From Gammaproteobacteria bacterium (lineage in GTDB: Bacteria; Pseudomonadota; Gammaproteobacteria; Thiotrichales; Thiotrichaceae): a DNA stretch of 48,573 bases. The stretch lies in assembly GCA_018822845.1 (NCBI GenBank), contig JAHJJD010000071.1, forward strand, positions 1 through 48,573, read 5' to 3'. Below the pieces are notes generated by a model, which saw nothing but the letters and a program-made list of their open reading frames with translations, was not told the origin of the DNA and ran no database searches. Within the stretch, counting starts at the first letter, position 1. Every line of letters begins with the position of its first letter. The translations under genes and the position numbers were made by a program. Of the stretch, positions 1-12,522 are shown piece after piece.

Positions 1-36
1 ATATTGGTAGCATGGAACTAAGATGGTTTTTCAAGG

Positions 37-58
37 GACTTAGATTAAGAGCTAAGTC
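37..58 (-). terminator. weak hairpin downstream of the tRNA-Leu gene
   Basis: A perfect 7-bp inverted repeat (GACTTAG / CTAAGTC, 8-nt loop) lies about 10 nt past the 3' end of the minus-strand tRNA operon. No clear U-tract follows on the minus strand, so it may only be a processing or weak termination structure. The call rests on position and stem alone. Confidence 0.25.
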
Positions 59-68
59 ATTGAAAATA

Positions 69-155
69 TGGTGCCCGGAGCCGGGGTCGAACCGGCACGG
101 TGTCGCCACCGAGGGATTTTAAGTCCCTTGCGTCTACCAATTTCGCCATCCGGGC
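69..155 (-). tRNA. tRNA-Leu (anticodon TAA)
   Basis: The minus strand folds into a class II tRNA with acceptor GCCCGGA / TCCGGGC, discriminator A and an encoded CCA at 69-71. The anticodon stem AGGGA / TCCCT encloses the loop CTTAAAA, giving anticodon TAA, which reads UUA and UUG leucine codons. The long variable arm and the GGTTCGACCC T-arm fit tRNA-Leu. It is the last gene of a Gly-Gly-Cys-Leu tRNA cluster. The E. coli glyW-cysT-leuZ operon has the same order with a single Gly copy. Confidence 0.97.
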
Positions 156-176
156 AAGGATGTAAGAAGGAGAAGA

Positions 177-250
177 TGGAGGCTGAACTCAGAATCGAAC
201 TGAGGTACTCGGATTTGCAATCCGGTGCATTACCACTATGCTATTCAGCC
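177..250 (-). tRNA. tRNA-Cys (anticodon GCA)
   Basis: This 74-nt minus-strand tRNA has acceptor GGCTGAA / TTCAGCC, discriminator T and an encoded CCA (177-179). The loop TTGCAAA gives anticodon GCA, for cysteine. It lies 21 nt upstream of tRNA-Leu and 79 nt downstream of the nearer tRNA-Gly, so it is probably processed from the same precursor. Confidence 0.97.
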
Positions 251-329
251 ATCAGGGTTGTGGATAGTACCACTTCCGTCAAGCATTTTCGATCTGAATT
301 TACACAGGGAGGTTACAGATCGGAAAAAA

Positions 330-404
330 TGGAGCGGGAAACGAGGCTCGAACTCGCGACCCCAACCTTGGCAAGGTTGTGCTCTACCACTGAGCTATTC
401 CCGC
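330..404 (-). tRNA. tRNA-Gly (anticodon GCC), copy 2 in transcription order
   Basis: This 75-nt minus-strand tRNA has acceptor GCGGGAA / TTCCCGC, discriminator T and an encoded CCA. The loop TTGCCAA gives anticodon GCC, for glycine. It is identical over its whole length to the copy at 453-527, which points to recent duplication or ongoing gene conversion. It is the second gene of the four-tRNA cluster. Confidence 0.97.
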
Positions 405-452
405 ATGTGCTGGATAAAAAAAGCTTCAAATCAATAGGAGCTTTTTGAAATT

Positions 453-527
453 TGGAGCGGGAAACGAGGCTCGAACTCGCGACCCCAACCTTGGCAAGGT
501 TGTGCTCTACCACTGAGCTATTCCCGC
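453..527 (-). tRNA. tRNA-Gly (anticodon GCC), copy 1, promoter-proximal
   Basis: This is identical in its 75 nt to the tRNA-Gly at 330-404 (same acceptor, GCC anticodon and encoded CCA). It is the first gene of the cluster; its 5' end is 14 nt from the -10 element of the strong promoter at 542-570. The 48-nt spacer to the second copy is not duplicated. Confidence 0.97.
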
Positions 528-541
528 TGAACAGGCTGCGA

Positions 542-570
542 ATAATAAATATAGCAGCCTTCCCTGTCAA
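542..570 (-). promoter_or_regulatory. sigma-70 promoter of the Gly-Gly-Cys-Leu tRNA operon
   Basis: On the minus strand a perfect -35 TTGACA (565-570) is followed by a 17-nt spacer and the -10 TATTAT (542-547). The bases after the -10 are CGCAGCC, a GC-rich discriminator of the kind seen at stringently controlled stable RNA promoters. The spacing to the first tRNA-Gly fits a short leader. Stringent control is inferred from the discriminator only. Confidence 0.8.
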
Positions 571-600
571 CCGCCCATCCTGCTTTTTTTAACCATGCCG

Positions 601-3951
<3,351 letters not shown>

Positions 3952-3955
<4 letters not shown>

Positions 3956-4731
3956 GCACCCGCCTCCCATGCGGATTCAAAGGCTTGCAGGTGTTCCTTG
4001 CCGGAATGCTGGAGGTGTTTACGCACCAGGGCGCATTCCAGATCGTATTTTTCGTGGGTAATGTGGCCGCGCATGAGCTGGAAACGCAGGTACACCAGCC
4101 AGGTGTTGAGTACGTCGGTTTCGCAGTAGTTGCGGATGTCAGCGATACGGCCTTGCTGATAGGCATCCCAAACCTTGGAGCCATCCATACCCATTTTGCC
4201 GGGGAAACCGAACAGGGTGGCGAGCTCGTCCAGCGGCGCGTTGGCGCGACCGGTATACATTGCCAGCAAGTCCATCAGGTCAGTGTGACGGGTGTGGTAG
4301 CGGCTGATGTAGTTGTTCCACTTGAAGCTGCTGTCGTCTTCACCCATGTCCCAGTAACGCGGGGCGGAAATCTTGTTCAGCATGGCGCGGTAATGGATCA
4401 CGGGCAGGTCGAAACCGCCGCCATTCCACGACACGATGGTGGGTGTATAGCGGTCGATGCCGTCGAAAAAGCGCTGGATGATTTCCTTTTCGTCGGCGTT
4501 TTCATCGCCCAGTGACCAGACCTTGAATTCGTCGCCGCGCCCCCGGAAGGTGACGGAAATAGCGGCAATGCGGTGCAGGTGATGGGCAAGAAATTCCGTA
4601 CCGGTTTTCTGGAAGCGCAAGTGGTACATGGCTTTGGCGATGCCGTCTGCGTCGAGGTCGCCAAGGTCGTAGAGTTTGCGCCCGCCCTCAATGTCGGGGA
4701 TGGTTTCGATGTCGAAGACCAGGGTATTCAT
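3952..4731 (-). CDS. PolB-like 3'-5' exonuclease family protein
   Basis: This 259-aa protein is a free-standing 3'-5' exonuclease of the DnaQ/DEDD fold, of the type named predicted 3'-5' exonuclease related to the PolB exonuclease domain. The ExoI motif is FDIETIPD (about residues 5-12). ExoII is the region around SWNGGGFDLPV (about 100-110), and ExoIII includes YCETDVLNTWLVYLR (about 207-221), with acidic metal ligands in each. No polymerase domain follows. The gene overlaps rlmD by 4 nt and its start is 95 nt from the divergent transporter start. A role in DNA repair or RNA/DNA end trimming is inferred from family only; the substrate is unknown. Confidence 0.85.
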
Positions 4732-4826
4732 TGTTAAATTTGCCTGTTGATACGGGTGTAGATAAAGGGGGTAATGTTAGCATAGTCCGGATTGCACATG
4801 AGAATTCATCAGGGGGCGGAAAGTGT

Positions 4827-6107
4827 ATGGCAAAGGCAGGCAAGCAGGCGTGGTGGTGGATTCCCACCCTCTATTTTGGGCAGGGCATTCCCTACGTGGT
4901 CGTGATGATGCTGGCGGTGGTGTTGTACAAGAATCTTGGGGTGTCGAATACGGAGATTGCACTGTATACCAGTTGGTTGTATTTGCCGTGGGTGATCAAG
5001 CCGTTGTGGTCACCGCTGGTGGAGATGTACCGCACCAAACGGGAATGGATCTGGGGTTTGCAACTGGTGATTGGCGTGTCGTTGGCGCTGGTGGCGTTAA
5101 CGATCCCGACTTCGCACTTTTTGCAGATGACGCTGGCTGTGTTCTGGTTGATGGCGTTCAGTTCAGCTACGCATGATATTGCGGCGGATGGTTTCTACCT
5201 GCTGGCGTTGCCGGAGCAGCAACAGGCAGCGTTTGTCGGGGTGCGCAGCACATTTTACCGCATCGCCATGATTGCCGGACAAGGCGGGCTGGTTTTTCTG
5301 GCAGGGCAATTGATTGAGGTGACAGGTGACGCTGCATTTGCCTGGTCGGTGGTGTTTGCGGTGCTGGCAGGATTATTTTTCGTCCTGTTTGCCTATCACC
5401 GCTGGGTGTTGCCGTACCCGGTGCAGGATGTGGCAGTGCGTAATAGCGGGAATCCGCTCAGGGATTTTGCCGAAACGTTCCGGATATTTTTCCGGCGCAA
5501 GGATATTGTGGTGGTACTGGCGTTTTTGCTGACCTTCCGTTTGGGGGAAGCACAGGCTCTGAAACTGGTTACACCGTTCCTGCTTGATCCATTAGCGGAG
5601 GGTGGGCTGGGGCTTTCCACCAAGGATGTGGGCGTGGTGTACGGTACGGTAGGTGTGCTTGCGCTCACGGTCGGCGGTTTGCTGGGTGGTTACATGGTGT
5701 CGCGTAGCAGCTTGCAGCGCTGGCTGTGGCCGATGTTGCTGGCGGTGCATGTGCCGAACATTGTGTTTGTGTATCTGGCAGTCATGCAATCGGCTGCCCA
5801 CTCCATCATTACTGCCGCAATTGCGCTGGAACAATTTGGCTATGGGTTTGGCTTTACCGCCTACATGCTGTTCATGATGCAGGTGGCGAAAGCATCAGGG
5901 GCGCATCAGACGGCGCATTACGCCATTTGTACCGGGTTCATGGCACTGGGAATGATGCTGCCCGGCATGGTGAGTGGCTGGATTCAATCGCAGTTGGGCT
6001 ACCCGCAGTTTTTCCTGTGGGTGCTGTTGTGTTGCGTGCCTTCGCTGGTGGTGGCTGCATTCCTGCGGTTCGAGACAGAACAGGAACCCCAGGTGGTGAA
6101 TGCCTAA
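4827..6107 (+). CDS. MFS transporter, AmpG-like
   Basis: This 426-aa integral membrane protein has about twelve hydrophobic segments. It starts with a family-typical motif (PTLYFGQGIPY, then LYTSWLYLPWVIKPLWSPLVE) shared by AmpG muropeptide permeases and related PAT/acetyl-CoA transporter-like MFS proteins. SSATHDIAADG in TM4-5 is also typical of this group. The ATG at 4827 was chosen because GGGGGCGGA precedes it; an upstream in-frame TTG at 4731 would overlap the divergent exonuclease start. It converges on jetD with 12 nt between the two stops. A role in anhydromuropeptide uptake for murein recycling is plausible, but the substrate cannot be fixed from sequence. Confidence 0.8.
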   Translation: MAKAGKQAWWWIPTLYFGQGIPYVVVMMLAVVLYKNLGVSNTEIALYTSWLYLPWVIKPLWSPLVEMYRTKREWIWGLQLVIGVSLALVALTIPTSHFLQMTLAVFWLMAFSSATHDIAADGFYLLALPEQQQAAFVGVRSTFYRIAMIAGQGGLVFLAGQLIEVTGDAAFAWSVVFAVLAGLFFVLFAYHRWVLPYPVQDVAVRNSGNPLRDFAETFRIFFRRKDIVVVLAFLLTFRLGEAQALKLVTPFLLDPLAEGGLGLSTKDVGVVYGTVGVLALTVGGLLGGYMVSRSSLQRWLWPMLLAVHVPNIVFVYLAVMQSAAHSIITAAIALEQFGYGFGFTAYMLFMMQVAKASGAHQTAHYAICTGFMALGMMLPGMVSGWIQSQLGYPQFFLWVLLCCVPSLVVAAFLRFETEQEPQVVNA

Positions 6108-6119
6108 TGTTCAGATTGA

Positions 6120-7298
6120 TCAGGACGTGGTTAGCTGTTGTTGGAAATACGCCATCGGAATCCGTTCCTGTTCCAGCCGCTGATGGGTTTGTTGCAAATG
6201 CTGGTAAACGGCTGCTTCTTCCGGCTGCAAATGCTGGAGTATATCAGCACAGCGGGCATTTTCCGGCTCTTCGACACATAAATGCGCGTATTGCTGCAAG
6301 GTTGGCGCATCCATCAACAATGATTGCGTGTGCGGAAAATGGCGACGCATCCGCGACAGGATCGAGAAGCCGTGGGTGTCGAGGTCGCCCCAGTAAATGA
6401 GCGGGCGGGTGTGCAACCACGGGATTTCTGCCAAGGTATCCACACCGTAGCCGAGGCCGAAGATCACGATGGCTTGCGCCGTGGCGGGAAAGCTCAGGCC
6501 GTTGGTTTTGTTTTCGGTGACAAATACGCGCTGACAGGGGATTTCCCATTGCGCCAGTTGCGATAGCGGCAGGCTGACATCGGTTATGCCTGCCACGGGG
6601 CTGAGGGCGGTATCCAGCAAGCGCAGGCGCAGCAGCGGTTCGTCGTATTTCAAGCCATAACGGCGCTCGAAACCGTATTGGCGCAAACCGGTGCTATCGG
6701 GGTCGATGGCTGATTCCGGCAGCACGGCATCCAGCAATTCGCTCAAAATGGCTTTGTGTTGCCCGATAAATTTGCTGTCCACGCCGGGAATATCGAGTTC
6801 GCGCAGGTAACGTTCCGGGCGCGGATGGAGCAGGAAATAGCGGCATACTGACAGCAACGCAGGCCAGACTGATGCATGTTCCATTAGTTTGGTGGGGTAT
6901 TTCAGCAGCCATGCGCGTAGCACCGGGAATTCGGTGGCGGTTTCCAGCCCGGTTTGGTACAGGGCGGGGAATACCGGTTTTTTCTGGATAAAGCGCAGCA
7001 AGTCATCGCGGGTATCGAAGCTGATCGTGTCCGGTAACTGTTGCGTGCCGAGTTGGCGGTGTTGCACTTCGCGGTAGCCGATGCGGTAGCCGTAGCCTTT
7101 TGTCTCAACGCTGGCTTGTTTGAGGGTAGTGATCCAGCTGCGTACTTGGGCGAACTGTTCCATCTGTGCGCTGGCGTTTGGTTTGCGAAAGGGGATTTCC
7201 CATGGGAACAGGTCGCCTGCTGCCCATGCGTCTTGCAGGATGCGCCCGTTGTCCCAGAGTTTTTGGGCTTTGGTGCGGATGTCGGCGGGGGTGATCAT
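6120..7298 (-). CDS. jetD: Wadjet system protein JetD (DUF3322/DUF2220, Toprim-like nuclease)
   Basis: JetD is the nuclease subunit of the Wadjet anti-plasmid complex, which in characterised systems cleaves small circular DNA after extrusion by JetABC. The 392-aa product has an N-terminal DUF3322-like part and a C-terminal DUF2220 Toprim/Spo11-like part. Its likely metal-binding residues are the glutamate in VTENKTN (about residue 261) and the aspartates in YWGDLDTHGF (about 300-309). The ATG at 7298 shares one base with the jetC stop (TAATG), which implies translational coupling. It is the last gene of the operon. All expected acidic residues are visible, so it looks active. Confidence 0.93.
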   Translation of the reverse strand: MITPADIRTKAQKLWDNGRILQDAWAAGDLFPWEIPFRKPNASAQMEQFAQVRSWITTLKQASVETKGYGYRIGYREVQHRQLGTQQLPDTISFDTRDDLLRFIQKKPVFPALYQTGLETATEFPVLRAWLLKYPTKLMEHASVWPALLSVCRYFLLHPRPERYLRELDIPGVDSKFIGQHKAILSELLDAVLPESAIDPDSTGLRQYGFERRYGLKYDEPLLRLRLLDTALSPVAGITDVSLPLSQLAQWEIPCQRVFVTENKTNGLSFPATAQAIVIFGLGYGVDTLAEIPWLHTRPLIYWGDLDTHGFSILSRMRRHFPHTQSLLMDAPTLQQYAHLCVEEPENARCADILQHLQPEEAAVYQHLQQTHQRLEQERIPMAYFQQQLTTS

Positions 7299-10200
7299 TA
7301 GATCAGTAGCCCTCTTTCTGCCTGCACTACCCCCTTCTCCCGCCGATACTCCTCAATACTCAAATTCCTTACCAGCGACTTTTGCCCCGCTTCGTTATGC
7401 ACGAAATGCACCGAGTTGATGTAATCCTCAATCACATGAATCTTCTGCAAAGGCGTGACGATCAGCAGTTGCAAATTGAGCTTGCGGAACAGTTCCAGCC
7501 CGTAGCGGGTGGATTCGTCCGAGCCGCGCCCGAAGGCTTCGTCAATCACCACAAAGCGGAACGAGCGCGAACGCACCTGCCCCCATTCCAGCCCAAACTG
7601 GTAAGCCAGCGCGGAAGCCAGCACCGTATACGCCAGCTTTTCCTTTTGCCCGCCTGATTTCCCGGCGGAATCGCTGTAAAACTCGCGTTCGGTGTCATCT
7701 TCTCGCCAACGTTCACTCGCCGAAAACAGATACCAATTGCGCACATCGCTGACCTTGCGCATCCACTTGCGGTCAAGCTCGCTGAAGCCTTCGCGCCCGT
7801 TGAGGCGGTCAATAATGTGCTTGACTTGCAGGAAACGGGTTTCGGTATACATCTCATCATCGTCAAGGCTGTGGCTCAGGCACTGGCGCAAATCCGCCCG
7901 GAAATCACGAATCTCCGGGTCTTGCGTCTGGGTCGCCAGCAACAGGATGTACGTCCCCGCATTGTATTCGATGCCCTGCAAGGAACGGTTGATCGCGTCG
8001 AGCTTGTCGTCGATGGCGCGACGTTCCTTTTCCAACTGGTTTTGCAGCATCACAATGCCCTGAATGGTTTGCTCATTCAGCATCGCCTTGAATTTCTGCT
8101 CGTGGCGCGGTAGGTCTTCGCTTTGCAGCACCGCCAACATGCGCTGGAATTCGCCCGCCGCTTCGAGGCTGGCATCCACTTCGCTGGTGTCGGCGGGGTA
8201 ATCGCGCTTGTAATCCTGCATTTGCTGGACGATTTTCTGCGACAAACGCCGGTTTTTGCCTTCATCGTTGTCAAGGTGCGCCTGCATGGCGCTGCGGATG
8301 TCGCTTTGCTGCTTGCCCAGACTGCGCAAGTTGAACGCGGTATCGCCCAACACCTGTTGCCGCCAGTGTTCCAGCAAGCCGTAGTGTTGCGCCAACGCAG
8401 GTGCGGGCAGCAAGGCGGCTTGTTCGGTGGCGCGAGCCTGTTCGTCTTCTGCGTTGGTGATTTTATTGTTCAGTGTGCCTTGTTCCAGCAATACCTCGCT
8501 GTGCTTGCGCTCGGCTTCCACCCGTTGTTGGCGGCTGGTTTGCAATTGCGCTTGCAGGCTTTGCAGAATGTCGGAACTGTTTTCGATACGTTGCTGTTCT
8601 TCGCGCAGTTGCTGGATGGCGCGTGCCGGGGTGTGCCAGTCAATCTCGCTGAAATCGCGCACCTTTTGCACATCACGCAGCGCATTTTGCTGTTGGCGCA
8701 AACCTTGGCGTTGGCGTTCGACCTGTGACAACAGATCCGCCGTTTGCTGAATCTGCTGGATAAGGGCTTCAGATTGCGCTTCCAGTGCCTGCAATTTGTC
8801 GCGGTTGCTCCAGCCCAGCACGTAGCGGGAACGGTCGTGCAGGTTGTGGCGGTCGTCTTTTTCGTGGCGTTGCCCACCGCCTTTGACTTGCCCATTCTGG
8901 CTCAGGGCTTGGTGGTGACGACGGAAATCCTGCATATCGGTGGCGCAATGATAGTCAAAGCGTTCGTGCAACGCGTGTTCAAGCCAGGGGTAAAATTCGC
9001 TGTCGGCCTTGATGCGCAGCTTGCGTACCAGCGATTGCGGGTCGAGTTCGCTACGGCGCGACGTGCTGGGGGTTTGCACACGGTAATACACCAACCGCCC
9101 GTGCAAATGGGTCTGTTCGACGTAGTGGCTGACGCGCTCGTAATGGCGTTCCGGCACTAACAGGCTCAAGCCGAAGTTGTGCAACACACGCTCGGCAGCA
9201 CCTTCCCAAACCCGTTCGGTTTCGTCCACTTGCAGCAATTCGCCCGCAAACGGCAAGTCTTCTTCCGGCAGGTTCAGCACTTCCAGCATGGTCTGGCGCA
9301 TGGCGAGGTTTTGGCGCGGAATATTGCTTTTGCGCTGGCGCAGCGAGTCAATGTCAGCCTGTAACTGTTGCTGCTGGTCATTTTGCTGGCGGAAACGGAT
9401 GGCGTGGTCATCGCGTTCGGTTTGTAACTGCTGTTCCTGTTGCTGGATGTCAGCTTCCAGCACCTCGACGCGCTGGCGGTTGTGGTAGAAGTTGTCTTCG
9501 CTCAAGTCAGCCGTCAAGCCGAGTTGGGTGATATTGGTCTGCCAGTTATCGTACTGGCGTTGGCAGCGGATGCGGTCTTTCTCCAGCATCGCCATTTCTT
9601 TTTCGAGTTCACGCAACCGCCGCCCGCCCTGATCTTCGATGCTGCGGTGCAGATCGTCCTCTTGGGTGCGCAAGGTCTGGATGCTGGTTTCAAGCTGGGT
9701 GCGCCGATGGCCGAGGCGTTCGGCATCGTGGCGCAGGTTTTGCAGGCGTTCGGTGAGCAAACCCATTTCCTGAACGGCAAACCAGCAGCCCAAGGCTTCG
9801 CGGGCGGCACGCAAGGCGTGGATGCTGCTGCTGAGTTGGGTGTAATCGGCAAGGTTGCTGTCCAGCGGTTGCAACAGGCTGATTTGCCGCCGCGCTTTCA
9901 ACACCGCTTCGTGCAGGCGGTTGAGATTGTCGAAATCGCGGCACAGGCTGTGGATTTGCTGCTCTACACCCGTGTCTTCAAGCATGTGGGTACGCACAAA
10001 ATCGGTCAAATTGCCGACCGATTTCATTGACACGGTTTGGTAAAACAGGTCGAGTGCCTGTTCGGACTGGATGCCGAAATAGCGCCGGAAACGGGCAGCG
10101 TATTCCTTGAAGGTGTCGATTACCGCCACGCCGGGCAGTTTCGCCAAGCGTTTGCGCAATTGGCTGATGTCATTGCCGAAGTTGGCGAAGTGTTCGCGGA

Positions 10201-10687
10201 TGGTCAGCAGGTTTTCGGCGGTGACGTAAAAGCGTTCCGGCTGGCGGCTGCCTTCCTTGAGCCAGAACACTTGCGCCAGCGTCATGCCTTGCGCAAAACC
10301 GGGGTTGTAGAACCAGCCGAGCAATACGCTGTAGTGTTTTTCATCGCGCAGGGCAACGGCTTTTGCACCCTGCCCCAGTTCGTTCTTTTCGCTTTTGTAT
10401 TCGCCGCGCACGTAAGAGCCGAGGGAACGTTCCTTGCCTTCCGCGCCTGCGGCCTTGTTGTAGGTGATGCGTTGGGTGGGGACGAGCAGGGTGGTGATTG
10501 CGTCCACCAGTGTGGATTTGCCGGAACCGATGTCGCCCGTCAGCAGCGCATTGTGGCCTTGTGGGGCAATTTTCCACACATGCTGGTCAAAGGTTCCCCA
10601 GTTGTAGACTTCGAGGTGGTGGAGGCGGAAGCCGGTGTGGGTGTCGTCACTGGCGAAATCGAGGGAAAGGGCTTGCGGGTCATTCAT
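7298..10687 (-). CDS. jetC: Wadjet system SMC-like ATPase JetC
   Basis: JetC is the SMC/MukB/SbcC-like motor of Wadjet. The 1129-aa protein has a Walker A at residues 51-59 (GDIGSGKST), long glutamine-rich coiled coils on both sides of a central hinge region, an ABC signature SGGQKEK and a Walker B FVVIDEAFGRGSD near the C-terminus. The aspartate-glutamate pair needed for hydrolysis is intact. The start at 10687 is an ATG overlapping the end of jetB by 8 nt; an upstream in-frame start would lie deeper inside jetB. JetA and JetB are expected to act as its kleisin-like and tandem winged-helix partners, as MukF and MukE do for MukB. Confidence 0.95.
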   Translation of the reverse strand: MNDPQALSLDFASDDTHTGFRLHHLEVYNWGTFDQHVWKIAPQGHNALLTGDIGSGKSTLVDAITTLLVPTQRITYNKAAGAEGKERSLGSYVRGEYKSEKNELGQGAKAVALRDEKHYSVLLGWFYNPGFAQGMTLAQVFWLKEGSRQPERFYVTAENLLTIREHFANFGNDISQLRKRLAKLPGVAVIDTFKEYAARFRRYFGIQSEQALDLFYQTVSMKSVGNLTDFVRTHMLEDTGVEQQIHSLCRDFDNLNRLHEAVLKARRQISLLQPLDSNLADYTQLSSSIHALRAAREALGCWFAVQEMGLLTERLQNLRHDAERLGHRRTQLETSIQTLRTQEDDLHRSIEDQGGRRLRELEKEMAMLEKDRIRCQRQYDNWQTNITQLGLTADLSEDNFYHNRQRVEVLEADIQQQEQQLQTERDDHAIRFRQQNDQQQQLQADIDSLRQRKSNIPRQNLAMRQTMLEVLNLPEEDLPFAGELLQVDETERVWEGAAERVLHNFGLSLLVPERHYERVSHYVEQTHLHGRLVYYRVQTPSTSRRSELDPQSLVRKLRIKADSEFYPWLEHALHERFDYHCATDMQDFRRHHQALSQNGQVKGGGQRHEKDDRHNLHDRSRYVLGWSNRDKLQALEAQSEALIQQIQQTADLLSQVERQRQGLRQQQNALRDVQKVRDFSEIDWHTPARAIQQLREEQQRIENSSDILQSLQAQLQTSRQQRVEAERKHSEVLLEQGTLNNKITNAEDEQARATEQAALLPAPALAQHYGLLEHWRQQVLGDTAFNLRSLGKQQSDIRSAMQAHLDNDEGKNRRLSQKIVQQMQDYKRDYPADTSEVDASLEAAGEFQRMLAVLQSEDLPRHEQKFKAMLNEQTIQGIVMLQNQLEKERRAIDDKLDAINRSLQGIEYNAGTYILLLATQTQDPEIRDFRADLRQCLSHSLDDDEMYTETRFLQVKHIIDRLNGREGFSELDRKWMRKVSDVRNWYLFSASERWREDDTEREFYSDSAGKSGGQKEKLAYTVLASALAYQFGLEWGQVRSRSFRFVVIDEAFGRGSDESTRYGLELFRKLNLQLLIVTPLQKIHVIEDYINSVHFVHNEAGQKSLVRNLSIEEYRREKGVVQAERGLLI

Positions 10688-11279
10688 CCGTGGCACTCGC
10701 GTATTGCTGGTAGGTTTTGAGTTTGGTGTCGAGTTCCCCCAGCCATTGTGCATCGACGAAGGCTTTGAGGATGCGGCGGATTTCGAGCATGTCGTCCTGC
10801 TGCTTGAGGGTACGCAAAAAGCCGTATTCGATCACTTTGTTGATGGCAATGTTGATCTGGTCGATGGTTTTGGCTTCGTTGCTGTGTTCGGGCATGAACA
10901 CGCGCATCATTTCCACGACTTGGGTGCGTTCCAGCACCACGCGGCTGTCGCCACCTGAGGCATCCTGCTCGGCAAGGCGTTTGCGCAGCAGGGCCAGCAG
11001 CAGGCTGACGGGGTACGTGAGGGTGCGTTTGGCGACCAGACGCGGGGTATCGGGGGTTTCTTCGTCATCGGTTTCGGAGTCTTGCTGACGCAGGAAAGCG
11101 TAGCCTTCGGCTTCGTCAAGGTACAGGGTCAGACCGAGGATGCGGATGTAATCGCGCACAGCGGCTTGCAACTCCAGCAAGGCTTGCCACAAACGCGGAT
11201 GCTGGTCGGCGTAGACCACGCCTTTGAAAAGCTGGATCAGGACGGGGGCTAGGTTGGGGGCTTGGGTTTCAGTGGTCAT
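10680..11279 (-). CDS. jetB: Wadjet system protein JetB (DUF4194)
   Basis: This 199-aa protein matches the DUF4194 family, the MukE-like winged-helix partner of JetA and JetC. It is mostly alpha-helical. A KRTLTYPVSLLLALLRKRL segment (about residues 84-102) and a VIEYGFLR segment in the C-terminal half are characteristic. Its ATG overlaps the stop of the AlbA_2-type gene upstream (ATGA), and its own stop lies inside the start of jetC. Its identity is strongly supported by its place directly before jetC. Confidence 0.9.
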   Translation of the reverse strand: MTTETQAPNLAPVLIQLFKGVVYADQHPRLWQALLELQAAVRDYIRILGLTLYLDEAEGYAFLRQQDSETDDEETPDTPRLVAKRTLTYPVSLLLALLRKRLAEQDASGGDSRVVLERTQVVEMMRVFMPEHSNEAKTIDQINIAINKVIEYGFLRTLKQQDDMLEIRRILKAFVDAQWLGELDTKLKTYQQYASATDE

Positions 11280-12463
11280 TCAGGCCGCTTCCGCAGGGTT
11301 ACATGGAATACGTGTTCGTCAATATCGAATTCAGCCGGAGGGTTGCCGTTTTGTTGTAGAACGGCTTGCGCCCGCTGGATACCGTAGCCAAAACGGTTGA
11401 CATAACCCAGTGCTTTCATGGCTTCGGCAATCACCGGGTTACGGTAACTGCTGCGACGGGTCAGGGTATCTTTGGTGACGCTACCGTAAAGCCCGCCCGC
11501 ACTCTGGATTTCAACGTGGTCGCTGTACCAATAAAAGCGAATCGGTGTAGTTGACTGGTAATCACGGTGCATGACGGCATTGAGCAACAATTCACGCACG
11601 GCTACTTCGGGGTAATCGGGCAACAAACGCTCGCGTAACACTGATACCGGATGCAAAGTTGACTGGATATTACTCTTGATGCGGGTATCCAGTTCACGCA
11701 ATACGCTCAGCAAATCCCCGGCGATTTCGGCTTGATCCGTCGGCAAATCGGTCAAACCCTCACCCGGCAAACGCAGGTATTGTATATAAGCACCGGGGAA
11801 AAAATGCCGGGGTCGCTTGCCAAACAGCAGTAAACCACCTGCCGTACAGCAATCATACTGCAAGTCATAGAAGCGCAGTGAAGCAAGCTGTTCCTTATGA
11901 GTACGGTGATTTGCTGCAATCACTTCGGCATCCACCACCTCCTGACGGTATGCGCTAAATAGCGGCAGGGAGAGTTCTTCAATCCCCACCCCGATCATTG
12001 GCAGGGCATCATAGGTATGAGCGCGGGAAGTCCGGCGTTCACTCAACAAACGTTCTTCCTGTTCGTTGGCAATTGCCTTGCGCGGGCCGACCCGAATCCA
12101 TACCTGCCCCTTGTAGCGCACGGGTGGCAGATTGGAGGGCTGGACTTCCACCACTGCCACGTCCCCTTCCGGCAAACTGAACTTGCTGACCACCAACACC
12201 GGCAACGGCTGAATATTGCCATCCGAACGCAAAGCCGCCAGATTTAACAGCAACTCGTCCGTCACCTGCAAACCAACAGGCTTACCCGTTTTGTCATCCA
12301 CCCCAATCAGCAAATAACCCGGCTCACGGTGATTGGGCAAATCATTGGCAAAGGCGCACACTGCTTGGGAAAACTTGTCGGTCTTATTGGTGGAAACAGT
12401 ACGCTCAATCCGGTCAGACTCCATATCAGCCAGCAATTTGAGCAGTTCTTCTTGAGTCAACAT
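11276..12463 (-). CDS. AlbA_2/Schlafen-type putative DNA-binding protein with GHKL-like ATPase region, embedded in the Wadjet operon
   Basis: This 395-aa protein begins with an AlbA_2 (Schlafen-type) domain at about residues 13-135. Typical stretches are DKFSQAVCAFANDLP, GYLLIGVDDKTGKPVGL and VWIRVGPRKAIANEQEE. The C-terminal part (about 285-370) looks like HATPase_c_4, with VRELLLNAVMHRDY as N-box and a YGSVTKD segment. Such proteins are usually annotated as transcriptional regulators or ATP-dependent helicase-like, and their chemistry is poorly known. The ATG at 12463 has GGAG 5 nt upstream, 59 nt after the jetA stop, and the stop overlaps jetB by 4 nt. The four standard Wadjet genes are jetABCD, so this is an addition. 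It could regulate the operon, modify Wadjet activity or act as a separate defence effector. Confidence 0.85.
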   Translation of the reverse strand: MLTQEELLKLLADMESDRIERTVSTNKTDKFSQAVCAFANDLPNHREPGYLLIGVDDKTGKPVGLQVTDELLLNLAALRSDGNIQPLPVLVVSKFSLPEGDVAVVEVQPSNLPPVRYKGQVWIRVGPRKAIANEQEERLLSERRTSRAHTYDALPMIGVGIEELSLPLFSAYRQEVVDAEVIAANHRTHKEQLASLRFYDLQYDCCTAGGLLLFGKRPRHFFPGAYIQYLRLPGEGLTDLPTDQAEIAGDLLSVLRELDTRIKSNIQSTLHPVSVLRERLLPDYPEVAVRELLLNAVMHRDYQSTTPIRFYWYSDHVEIQSAGGLYGSVTKDTLTRRSSYRNPVIAEAMKALGYVNRFGYGIQRAQAVLQQNGNPPAEFDIDEHVFHVTLRKRPE

Positions 12464-12522
12464 AGAAACTCCGGGTGCGTTATCCGTTGCAAACGTTCAA
12501 TATGATCTGATTATGGCATAAA

